Source: Pomacea canaliculata (taxonomy: Eukaryota; Mollusca; Gastropoda; Architaenioglossa; Ampullariidae). From it: a stretch of DNA of 64,000 bases. The DNA lies in NCBI RefSeq assembly GCF_003073045.1, contig NC_037591.1, positions 27,871,319-27,935,318 on the forward strand, in the 5' to 3' direction. A model generated the notes under the pieces. The model did not search any database and was not told the origin of the DNA. It was given only the letters and a program-made list of their open reading frames with translations. This document shows, one piece after another, positions 32,836-44,400 of the stretch (positions are counted from its first letter, which is position 1; every line of letters begins with the position of its first letter). A program made the position numbers and the translations under genes.

Positions 32836-35800
32836 TTACAAAAGCGCCATACATGTTAGCATGACAAGAGTAGACACTATGTGACTGGTGGCCGTTAGGC
32901 GGGATGACGTCGACCTGGGTCCTGATACAGCACCAGACACTGAATTGCCTCCGCTTTGCGAACCACCGCTATTGCTTGATGGAGCTTGAGTTGGACGAAC
33001 AGTGGCTGCTGGAGAGGGTGTAGTGACCGTTTTGCACAGAGAGTCGAAAACCGGTTTGATGCTAGAAGTTTCTCTGCACGGGCGAGGCAGAGTCGTACAT
33101 TCCACAGTACTACGAAGGGAGATAAGCTGGACATCGCACGACTGGCCATAAGCTTTCAGTTCGCAGTCCACGTGGCTGAGTCTCGTTCTGAAAAAAAAAA
33201 AAATTCAGATTTGGATCAGTGAATTCCAAAAAAAATGTCTTATAATTCCTCAGGGATTCTCTTTTCTGAAGAGCTGTTTATTGTTTCCACGAGCGTTATC
33301 TGCCGGGTCTAATTCTAATCAAGGGGGAAAACGACAGAAACATCCTATCATCCGACAAAGACAGTTAACGGCACGCAACTCTACGCTCCGATACAAGCAT
33401 TATACAAATAAAGCAGGAGAGAGAGAGGAGAGAGAGAGAAACAATGTAAAGCCACCGTGACAGGAAACAAGTTTTCCAGCAAAATAATGTCAAACATCCC
33501 TTCTATCCATTTATCTAGCAAAGGTGGCGCGCTTTTCCTAATTTTACCTTCACTTAAACCCTCCATTCCACACGATTACAACTTTCCAAGCGTGCACATG
33601 ATATGAAGTATATGCATATAATCTGATTCTGAAATAATAGATAAAGGCATTAATAATCCTCTGCTCGATGAACTGCTCTCCAGCTTCCAGTGGTCCTGGT
33701 GCTCAGCGGAAATTGCGAGCTTCGTGATAGATGAATTTTCTAGGACGTCTAGAATCGTCACTGCAATGGCTGAGATCAATAATAATAACAACAACAACAA
33801 CAACAACAAATAATAACAAATATTATTATTATTGTTAAACTGAACATTATTCAAAATCAAAATCACCAACAATGTTCATATTCCGTCAAACAAGACGAAA
33901 ACGAACAAATGATGTATTCTCTAAAGAAATACGTTTATCAAGAGAGATTTGAAGGTTAAAATGAAGATGAGTGTATAACACTGAAATGCAAAAAAATATC
34001 CAAAGGTCCGTAGACGGAAGTGGCACTGTGGGAGTGATGTTTGAACCAACGACTATGATTTACGTTTTCTTTTGCTAGCAAGTTACTTGGTTGATAGATT
34101 GATTGATTAACTAATTTATTAATTGATTAGAAGCAACTTCAAATGTAACAAGGGCAAAAGCAGCAACTGTACAGCATTGGAAAGTGTGTTTTGGACCTAC
34201 TGGCAGAGGCGACTCATAAAATCTGAGGGTTTGGTCGACCCGATTCGGAACCTCTCCTCTAAGACCTGTAGCATAAACAGACTGCTCTGCTGTTGGCACT
34301 GTGCGGTTGCGGGCAGTGGCTGCGTAAAGCACTGTAGTCCTCGAGTATACTCTGCAACACCCATGCAAACATCTCATGAAATTTTGTAGAAAGCAACTGA
34401 TAATATTAAGAATCTGTTTAGTATATGGCACTGTATTAATATATGTGTGTGTGTGTGCGCGTGCGCGTGCCTGCATGAGTGCGTGTTTGCGAGTTCGTTA
34501 AAGTTTATGCGTATGATTTTGCGTGCCTGTGTAAGCGCTTGACTTACATATAATAAAATTCATTACAAACAATAGAAAAGATCCGATAGGGGCGATCAGC
34601 ATCTCAATGACTTTAGATCAGTGGCCATAAAATTGTTTGTCATGAAAGTATTGGAGACAATCATCAAAGCACTGATTCTAAATGCCACTAACAAATATCT
34701 TGACTCCTTGCAATTTACATACTAGTCCAAACGGAGTGTTGATGATGTTAAACTGTTTGTCCTATATACTTTGTTCAAACACCTCAAGAATCCAAATGCT
34801 CATGCACGACTGTAGTTTGCTGACTGCTCATCGGCTTTGAACATCATCCAATCACATATCCTAGCTAGAAGACTCCGTGACGAGTTTTTCCCTCGACCAT
34901 CAGCTATTATCATTCACTTTTTGGCTTGACAGGCAGTAACGAGAACTTGTCATTGGCACATTTTCCGACTACATCACAACATGCACTGTGGTCACCACAA
35001 CACTGCGCTTCCCCCGCTTTTGTTTATCATTGTATACAACAATTGTCGTAGTAATCCATGGAGGTCAATATCTCGTCAAATTCTCTAATGACACACTACA
35101 TCTTTGCTCTCTCTTCTTAGCAGGCCAGTAGATATCCATGGTGTAGCTTTGGGTGAACTTATTGCCTGGTACAATAACAATTTCGTCCTTCATTGTTTCG
35201 GCCGTACGACTTCTCGAATGATACTGTGCGCGAATGAACACAGCTGTCTGAACCATGAATGTCTGAGTCTGTTAGGCCGATATGCGTATGTTGTAGTATT
35301 GTTTTAGCTTTTATATCGAGCTGCCCCGAATTGCCATCTAGGATAAATAAAGTCTTATCTTTCTGTCATTGATCACCTAACATCGTTAACATTTGCGTCA
35401 TTACGTAAAATGAATCGGACCTGACATGTACGGTCTTCGTTAGCCTAAACTTAATACTATCTCAGACAGTTGGACACATCGTGTGTTGTGAAAAAATGTG
35501 TACGTTTTCCCACTTACGGTCAATGTCTTTGCACAAAACATCTGTTGACCGTTCCATAGCTTCCAGATCGACCCCCTTGAGGTAGAGACGATTGATCAAG
35601 GATGGGCAAGAATTGCTGAGTGGGGCGAGGCACGAGAAGAGACGTGTCCTGGAGCTATGGACAAGGGGAACAGTTCAAGAATGAAGTCACGTGCTTTCGA
35701 CATGTCGACAATGTAAAAAAAAAAGATAATAATAATACCTCAATGTTATCAGCTGATGAGAGTGCTGTAAACAGAGGGAGTGTACACAGAAAATGCTGCA

Positions 35801-37800
35801 ACATTTTATTTAATCTGCATGGAACTGTTTATAATAAATTATTCTCATCTTGAAGAGTGTAATCATTTGCAAGGCTTGATCGTTTGAGTCTTTTTATTGG
35901 GATCTTGATAGACCCAACAGAAATTCTAAAGCCTGAGTGAATTCTTTAGTTATAGAGTTGATTTCCAGCTTTGGTGGTCAGTTATTTTTTTCTGTTTTTT
36001 TTTAATAAATTTTAATAAGCTTTTATTATTGTTCCTAACGACAGCACTACTTTTGTACAGGGGCCGTTTTCCACTATGAATGAGAGTTTCAAGCATTAAA
36101 AAATTACGACTATAGTTTATCTTATCTGCATCCTTTTGTGAGTACAGAAAGAAAGACAAAAGGAAACACGACTTTTATATTCTCGGGGAAAATGTGGATA
36201 GTGATGAAAGCAGGATAGAAGAAAAATATTTGATGCATAGTAGTAAAGATAAGGAAACAATTCCGATTGGTTACTTACTTGCAGAAGGTTTTTGCACTAT
36301 CTGAGTTGTTGCCGATGATGGAGTATTTGTCGCTGATAATTGTGGCATTAGGATGAAGAATGGGGGTCGGATCCACTTGCACCGCGGCAAAACACTGAAT
36401 CAGAGTCTGTATTGCGGTGCCCTCACAAGCTGCAATTTATTTATTTTCTTATTCACTCATTATGCATTGCTGAAGCAAGCTCTTTCTCTCAAACACAAAA
36501 ACACTTCCTCTCAATCATAAACGCCCCCCTCCATAAATATATATATTATTTTTTTAAGTTTTGAAGGTTTTGCACCTGAGAAACGTTTAATAATATAAAT
36601 TCTCATAACATAATGATAATATAAGTGTTTAATTGATGAGAGGGGAGGCTTTTGTGACATCTTTGCTCTGATTTGAAAGTTGTCTGTTTGTTTAATTGTT
36701 TTTAAACTGTTTTCTTACGATCTGTACAGACGTTCTCCATGAATGCGAGTATTTGTCCGCCCCTGGATGCCATAAGTTGTCTGTCTTGCTCGGTACAAGT
36801 AGTCACATTCCATTTTTGCATCAGCTTGAGCATACATGGCACGATGAGGTCTTGCTTGGCCGACCTTTAGAGCCGAACGAGACGAGTTTATGATAAAAGT
36901 TTGACAGAAATGTAACGTAAAGGCAAGCGACTTTGGTAAGCCTTATAATAAATAATAAATGAGAGTATGCTGGGAAAAAGGTATAAGCGAGGAGTAAAAA
37001 AGATAAGTTTCAGAGATTCAGAAAAAAAGAAAGAAACAGAGAAACAAAACAACAACAAGGAAACGAAGAAATGACACTCTATATATTTAACTGCACTGGT
37101 GCTTGGATTTATGCAAAAGCAGGCTCTTTATAATTTGTTTTCAAATTTAAGTGTACACACGGACGCAGATTTGTTGTAATGGTTGTGTGTATATGAGTAT
37201 GCATGCATGTATTCACACCAGGGTGACTAATGTGACTAGATCTTAGAGGTGACTGGAATATGTGTCGTTGCCTCATGTGACTCCTGAGCTGATACCCATG
37301 AAGAACTTTGAACGATTGCTACTTACTGACACATTAGGCTCCGGAAGCTGTTGTAATCCATGCCAGAGGGTATAGCACCCGTTCTATTACCAGACAGGAC
37401 AAACAGGACGCCCTGATAATCCACCCCATTTGCAGAGAAACACTGGGTGGGTAGCTGCTCCTCCAAGCCATTGCTACATTGTCCGGGCTGCACTTGCCCG
37501 CGGACAGATGACAGGATAATGCAGACGATGGAAACTGACGAACACAGGAATTCATATAACGATTGTAAGCAGAAAAATAAATTAATGGAAATGAGGTATT
37601 ATTTTCTGTACAGTCAAAGTAATGAATATTGAAATGCAGAATACTTAAAGTATTCAGCGAATATTTAAAAGAGAGAGGAAGAAAAGAGAGGCATACAGCA
37701 AGAAATAAAAAGAAAGAGTAACAGAAGTATAAATGGCAGAAGAAACACCACGATCGATACCAACTCACCTTGTAGTTATTGGAGTAAAGTGAAGAAACAT
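32836..37800 (-). CDS. Array gene A: triple-domain cysteine-rich GPI-type secreted protein
   Basis: I do not recognise the family. Exons are 37534-37327, 36864-36719, 36429-36279, 35648-35518, 34351-34201 and 33187-32836, phases 1,2,1,2,1,2, about 380 residues. A probable first exon lies at 37800-37769 (MFLHFTPITT). Exon 2 carries the second half of a signal peptide (VCIILSSVRGQ), then a type I half-domain ending in FRSLMC. The exons then alternate: type II (LIVPCMLKLMQKWNVTTC), type I (CEGTAIQTLIQCFAAV), type II (LFSCLAPLSNSCP), type I (LQCFTQPLPATAQC) and type II (VDCELKAYGQSC). A Ser/Gly/Thr-rich linker and the hydrophobic tail HIVSTLVMLTCMALL follow, as in GPI-anchored proteins. The candidate first exon is 32 nt and ends in phase 2, but exon 2 needs phase 1. 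Either it carries an extra base or the real first exon is elsewhere. The fifth intron contains a LINE fragment. Confidence 0.82.
34600..35360 (+). mobile_element. Degraded non-LTR retrotransposon (LINE) fragment in gene A intron
   Basis: The plus strand reads, with stops and shifts, as the reverse-transcriptase region of a CR1/L2/Rex-like LINE. Examples are DDVKLFVLYTLFKHLKN and SSALNIIQSHILARRL, which correspond to the 'HLD...FxDFSSAFNTIQPHLL' region. It ends with 'aggataaataaagtctta', resembling the 3' end of that LINE group. It is 5'-truncated and clearly inactive. Clade placement is tentative. Confidence 0.7.
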
Positions 37801-38057
37801 TGCGTGAGATGTCCTACCTCGATATTATCGTCCAGCAAATGTGAAACTTATCCTAAAATAGTTTTTTGTGTGCTATCAGTGGCTGTGCTAGTCTCGTTCA
37901 ATTGGATTGAAGAGCTCCAGTGTATGAAGATTCAAACTATTTAGTCAAAACACCTGATGTTCCTTTTTTCCAGAATCGTAAGCGCCAAAGCTGCTTTTTC
38001 TTGTCAGTTTAGCGAACACATTCCCCGTCGACGTCCTATGAATAGAAAACTTATTTC

Positions 38058-38150
38058 CTGGTCAGGGGTCCTAGTCACGTGATGCTTGAGCTCGGGGCAG
38101 CCGTGACGGGCGAAGACTCGCCGTCTGAGTGTGATTGAAAGGTTGTCAAT
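38058..38150 (-). promoter_or_regulatory. Conserved upstream block of gene A with TCACGTGA
   Basis: TCACGTGA lies at 38075-38082, about 275 bp upstream of the candidate gene A start. The same order of short blocks occurs upstream of gene B: GTCAGG, then TCACGTGA exactly 14 bp later, then AGCTCGGGGCA (38089), then GATTGAA (38132) 43 bp further on; in B that last spacing is 44 bp. This is the binding palindrome of bHLH-ZIP factors (USF, MITF/TFE). A regulatory role is inferred from the conservation. Confidence 0.55.
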
Positions 38151-40033
38151 GTCTGCGCTCGACCGCCAGGTATTCTCTACAGTAGAAAACTAGGAAGTGA
38201 AGGCAGGACAGACGTAATGAGTCTCTAATTCATTAAAGGATGGGCTCTCCCTCTACCTCGGGCCGGTGCCGCCGGCCCCAGGTGTCGTCATGACGTTCGT
38301 CGACCGATCCTATCCACGTACTGCATCATCTTCTCTATTTCCAACCTCGGTTTCATCGATAAAGCGTGAGGTGGGCGCCTCCCAGACTCTGTGTCTACAA
38401 CGAGCAGCGTTTCCCCAAGGCGAGGGACGTTCTCATTAAGCAACAGGAACGAAACAGGAAGCACGTGACTCACGGGAGGTAACTCCGTTCTCGAGTCTAA
38501 TTCAATGTCGTCGCTCCTCTGAGTCTATTTATTTTATGAAATAATGTTCGTGAGCAGTGAAATTGCAGATGCTGGGTGTCTTGAGTGATGTGACTATTCG
38601 TTCGCAGAGTTGGTAATTTCTTGATATTTTTTTTTTTTTTTTTTTTTCATGGGTAGCTCGAGATCTGCTTCTCAGTTTAGGTGTTGAGTCAAACCTTGTT
38701 ATTAAAGGTCTATAGTAGGATGCAGATTTTTTTTAAATGGCTGTGTTCCCTGATCTCAGAATAAAATATATTTCTCCAAATCGTAATGTGTACCACCCAC
38801 CCACCACCATCCCATACCTCCACCTCCAAGTTCTGTAGCCATAATCATACAGACACAATCCCGCACATAAAGAGGTTAAACTTGGGATATTACAAATATC
38901 TTTGAATACGTGACTTGAGGTCCAATGGTTAAGTCCTTGACAACGTGATGCATACACCACTTAGCTTTGCCACGATGCCATGCCGTTGCTTATTTCTTTA
39001 TTGTATAGTTAGAAATCTCGGTTTGTTTGAAGTCTTTTGTACAAAGCTTATTGAGCTCTTCTCCGTAAGGGGGAAATGCGCTTTACAAATTAAATAAATT
39101 ATTGGTTAATTACACTGTATTTATTTGTTGGCCTCTTTCTGGGCAAAGCGATGTTTGTACTTCTGTGCGAAGCAGTTCATACAGAAAGACACTATATGAG
39201 CATATAGACAGGCCGTTCATTTTTCTGTCGCTTCCCCCAGTATGTCAGAAATCCTCGACTAACGCAAGCTGCTAAAAAGACAATGGTTAAAGACACGATT
39301 GCACAAAGGGAGACAACGAACGACGGATTAATAATGTCCGTATAGCGCTCGGTCAAAAGAGTTGTCTTCCATGCACGTTGGAATGTCAACTGACTGATGA
39401 TAGTGAATGGCATGTGGAAGAAAATTTTGCAGAAATAACTTTTAATGACTGAACATATGTTAATCAATTTTCTATTCACTTTGGAAATAGTGAAAAGGCG
39501 ATTGTCTAAAAAATTGGTGAGTTGCCAGAGTGGGGTGTAGTGAATAGGCAGGAAAAATAAGCAGAACCTACGGAAAGCCTGAAACAGAATAAAGACAGTT
39601 TGTGTTCTAAAAGTTTTTGTGCAGAAATCAAGGGATGAATGCGAAGGTGTATAACACTATCTCGTTTACTTGCTTGAAGAATGTTTTAGATCTTTTGGAT
39701 CAGCGAAATCGAGTCAAGATATGGGCTTTTGATATAGATAACGATTACATGTTGAAATGGAATTTCATTTCTTTTTAATTATCTAGAAATAGACGCTGTA
39801 TTATGTCACTGTTTTAGACTGACATCAAATGCCACTGCACCCGCTATTAGAAATGTTCACCCTTTTGGAACATAACATAGTTTAACATGTGAATTTGTGG
39901 ATTCTTGGGACGATTGGACATTACTTCACATATAACTAAATATAATATCACGGAATCAAGTGCTGTGCGACTTACAATAAGGTTGTAGACGGCACCAAAT
40001 AAACGAATTTATAGTATATACACGCACGCACAA
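38151..40033. other. Intergenic spacer between genes A and B, left part
   Basis: No gene is supported here. It holds a poly-T run near 38628-38648 and a short 'gcgctttacaaatt' repeat near 39079-39092, of the sort found at the 3' ends of many invertebrate interspersed repeats. The remainder is AT-rich and unremarkable. Confidence 0.5.
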
Positions 40034-40580
40034 ACGAGGTATGTCTGAAAAGTAAACGGAACTGGTGTCACAAAATTTATATTCTAAACAACAAATTTCA
40101 TGCTTTACTCTTCAAAGTCTTCTTGCGCCTATTTGCCCCATAGGGCCGCAAGCACACCCGCCATCGGACCCGGTTCTGGGCATCCCTTTCCAGTTGGGAC
40201 ACTCTTCAAAGTAACCCCCCTCAAATCTAGCGCACATATTTAAATTCTTCTCTGCCATGCTTCGTTGCACTTCTGGAATTATTTTTTTGCAATGCCCATG
40301 TGCTCCATCGGTACGGACCTTTTGAGGGTTTATACGTTTTCAAAAGGTATCCCCTTGATGATCCCCTTGAGCTTAGGGAAAAGAAAAAAGTCACATCGAG
40401 CAAGATCAGGTGAATGGGAAGGTTTTTCCAGGACGGCTATGTTCTTCTCGGCCATGAACTGTCGGATGCGAATGTTGTTTGTGAGCAGGTGCGCTGTTAT
40501 AGTGAAGCAGACGACGGTAATGACGAGCTGAGGGGCATCCCAGAAAAATCTTTCCACCAGTGCATAAAAACACGATAGAG
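40034..40580 (-). mobile_element. Broken mariner transposon with a nested LINE tail
   Basis: The minus strand encodes the C-terminal half of a mariner transposase: LLHYNSAPAH in one frame, then IRQFMAEKNIAVLEKPSHSPDLARCDFFLFPKLKG (cited in two parts: IRQFMAEKNIAVLEK and SPDLARCDFFLFPK) in the next. The second catalytic aspartate, normally in HHDNAPAH, is replaced by asparagine, and there is a frameshift between the two parts. The left end, ACGAGGTATGTCTGAAAAGT, looks like a mariner terminal inverted repeat. The N-terminal half is absent. An 82-bp insertion sits at 40119-40200. Confidence 0.85.
40119..40200 (-). mobile_element. 82-bp non-LTR retrotransposon 3' end nested in the mariner
   Basis: The insert is flanked by a perfect 12-bp duplication, ACTCTTCAAAGT, at 40107-40118 and 40201-40212. 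On the minus strand it reads [14 protein letters not shown], which corresponds to the last residues of RTE-like reverse-transcriptase proteins ([17 protein letters not shown] in the copy at 964-1116). It is a severely 5'-truncated retrotransposition product. Confidence 0.75.
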
Positions 40581-41497
40581 GAAGATGAAAAGTGCATTAG
40601 ACTCAAAGGGGAATAATTTTTAAAGGAGAAACCCCGTAGTTGTTTGGAATTAAAGCAATTGTAACACCAACAATGTTACTTTTCAGACGCCACACGACAC
40701 TCGCGCTCACCTTCGCGTGCACGCACATACATCCAAAGAAGCATGTACAGCTAACCCGCACGCGACGGGGATACAAAGAAAGTGTGAATAAACCGATGAA
40801 CGAGCAACAGAACTGCAAATGAGATAACTTCTTGCAATTTACAGTCAATCGGACATCTTCGTTGCTGTCGTCATCATCACGCATCATCAATCAGAAATCG
40901 CCTACACCAGTTAAAGCAACGTGAATATCCCCTACTATTTAGTTTTCTTTTTGTTTCTTTCAGTTCTTGATAAAAACAATGAAGTGCCATTTTTGTCAAC
41001 TCAGAGCAAAACCACAACGAAAGACAGACTGCCAAGGTGATTTTTATTTCAAGACATTGTGTACACTTCTGTGTCTTATAATAATATATTTCATAACTAT
41101 TCCGTGTGAGATCTGTCGACTTCAAGACATTGTAAGGCTATTGTGAAAATAACATAGCAGCGAAAAAAACTTCACATGTTCGAAGCATCTACTTTATCCA
41201 CACTAATCTTTTGCGTCTTCTTTTTCATACCCTCAAGCATACAGAACCATAATATTCCATGTGTTTTTTTACCTAAAAAGGTAATTTGGTTTTGAACTAT
41301 TTCGATGGTTAATTCACTAAAACAAACATTCTTTTGCTGCTAGCAGTTAACAAGTATTTATACTTCTGTAATTACTATAGCAATATTATAATTTACTGTC
41401 TTTTTATAGTTTGCTCTCAGTGTATTCGTAATTCTATTTGTTTTCTGATATCTGTGGCATGCGATGAGGGTTTGGCAGGTCAAGTGCTAGTCTGAGG
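40581..41497. other. Spacer downstream of gene B
   Basis: No gene or repeat family could be recognised. The segment is AT-rich and probably includes the 3' UTR of gene B, whose stop is at 41498-41500. Confidence 0.4.
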
Positions 41498-44400
41498 TCA
41501 CTGCGCAGCTCCGCACACGGCGTTGAAGGACGCGATGCTTCGGCAAGGGGAGGGCAAGATGGCGCAGTCGAAGGACTTACGAAGAGCAACGAAGTTACTG
41601 CACGATTCACCGTAGGCTGTCAGCTTACACTTGTATCTGACTCAGCTTTATTCTGCAAAAGAAAAAAAATAAAGGTTGAGTGGGGCAGGCGTGGAATATA
41701 GGAAAAGAGATTAGCGATAAGTGCAAAGTTTTTCTCGCTATACCTTTATCAGAAAGGCCAGAATTGTGAGGACGGACATACATACAGACGGAAGGACGGA
41801 CTGACAACAAAGGAATAAATATAACCCTAACAGATATCTAGATTTTGTTGTTTTTTTCTGGTTTTGGTTTCCTTCATAGGACTTACCTTTTCATTCATTT
41901 TTCTTTGTTTCTTGTTTGTCAGATGACGTTTACTATTTCTACGATGACCCGAAATTTAGTAGGATTTTATACACTTGACGAGATAGAATTCTTCGAGTGA
42001 AACGATGTATAACGAAATAAATGTAACTGATACAAAAAATTCAATTTAATAACAGACTAATTAATATGCACACAAACAAAGGATACGTTTATATGATATA
42101 ATAACATTTTATATAAAAAAATCAAGAAACTTCTAAACAAACCGAATTAGGGAAAAGGATCACTCCTCTATACAAGGAGGAAACGTGCAAATTCCATACA
42201 GACAGAGGTCTCAAACAGGAAGCAATTTGTTTCTTATCGACTTTAAGTTAGAACACACATATATAGATATAAGGACAAAGTGAAAAAATCACCACGAAGG
42301 AATTATTAAAGAATTAAAGAGCATCAGAGAAGAAGAATGTCTAGATTTTATATTGTATATAAAAATAATTATATATATATATATAAATGAAAGGAGCTTC
42401 CAATTTAAAAATAATAATACAATTTAAAAGAAGACAGCAAAAGAAAGACTAGAAATAAAGAGGAAGTGTTGACTTTCATTTGTCAGTCTTTCATTTATCT
42501 TCATTTTGTAAAATTTTCTGGTACAAACTAAAATGTAACCCTACTCGCAAAGGCTTGGTAGAAACTGTGATGGTGCAAGAGCTCCTGTCCTGTATCTACC
42601 ATCAAGAGTCTGCACCACGAGGGTCTCCGACTGAGACAAGCACTGCGCGACTGAAGGCGTCGGATTGGCGAAACACTGCAAAGCCTGCAAGTATTCTAGA
42701 AAAAAACATGGTCGTAACAGTGACTGTGTGGATAATGCTCTTCCACTCTTTCCATTTTCTGCTCCCCGCCTCTCTTTCTCTTGCCGTGATATAGCCGTAG
42801 TTGCTGGCACGGCATTAAACACCAACCAACCAAAAAGCCTCTCTTTCTCTCTAACTCTTCTCACTTTCGCTCACTCTCTCTTTCTCTCTAACACACATAC
42901 TACACTTGAGTGTTGTTTACAAATCCACTTGTACACATTTACACACGCATTTCTTCTAGACTGTGTTCAGCTGTATAATCATCCACCCGTGTCGGGATGT
43001 TCGGAGACACTTACGGGCCGTGTTGGTGCACAGGAGAGTGGTGGCGCTGTCCATGGCCCGGATGTCAATGCCCAGGGCATACAGTCGCTTGGCAAAGGCA
43101 GGACAGGAGTCGCTCACGGGGGTCAGGCACGAAAATAGCTGGGTTTTAAGTCTGTTTAATAAACCGATAAATAAATAAATCAATCAAAGATTTACAGTAT
43201 TTATTGTCTTTTTTGACGCTTGACCCTTTGAGGACCGTAAGTATTATATGCATATAATTTTAGTTATTCTGACATATTTAGGGGTAAAATGACCTGTAGA
43301 TTCCAAAAATGTTTATTTGAAACGGATATTCCCAGTTTTTGAGATACAGCATGGGACAAATACGTCCCTATGGTCGGCAAGGGAAAAGTGTCATAAACAA
43401 TGCGAGATGTGGGTACTATCAATATTTTTATCCGAATAGCAATCAAACATTGTACTGTTGTTATGGAACATCAGAAATGATATGACATTGATCCGTCTTT
43501 TATTTTAAAATGTTTGAATGCTATCTGGGAGACACACACACAAATATCAGGGAAAACTCAATATTTTAACTTTTTTACTTCCTTTGAACCAATTCGTTTA
43601 AACTATTGTGGTTTTTACACTTATTTGGTTTGTTTGGGCTGTTTCTTCATTTAATTTCTTTTTATTTGTCACTTCTTATCCTTCCAATATTTTGGCTTGA
43701 AATGAAAAGTTTAAATACAAAAGTATCGGATGCATAATAAAAATATTTCTTTCGGTTCTCTTTACTTTTTTGGCAGCATTTTACTTTCTTTCATTCAACC
43801 TCGTTCTGAGTAAAATAGTGGTCTAAGGCGAAATCGTCGTTAGGCCGATTAATCAAATGATAGAAGGAATGAAGCAATAGAAAGAAACAATGATGCAAAC
43901 AAACAAAACACAAGATATAGACAAAAAATGAGAGAAATAAGACGGAAAGCACAAAAGGATAAGGAAGAACTCCACAAAGCATGAAAACTGGTCGAAGATA
44001 AGGAAATTTAGTATGGAGAAGTCGGTTCACTAGCCTGCAGAAGTTGTCCGCATTCGCCATGCTGTCGCCAATCATGGGGAACCTGTCACTGAGAAGAGTG
44101 GCGTTGGGGTTCAGGAAAGGGGTTGGGTCCAACTGAGCTGCCGCGAAACACTGCAGCATCCTCTGTGTCGCTTCCCCTTCGCAAGCTGCAATTGATGTGT
44201 TTTATTGACAAATGTTAGTTGCTTTCAGTAGCATAATACTTGAAAGATCTTGCTTTTGATCAGCAATTTAAATTTTGTGGACTGTACGTAGATATTTGCT
44301 TGTGTTCTGACAAAGACAATGATAGCCATGATGATAAAAACAAAACATTAGAATGTTTTCTTTAGGAAGACCATGAACTGATCTACTGACCACTTCCACA

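Noticed and set aside
32895-33222. Overlapping open frames on both strands at the gene A last exon
   Set aside because: They are shadows of exon 33187-32836, whose frame alone has the family cysteines, acceptor phase and GPI tail.
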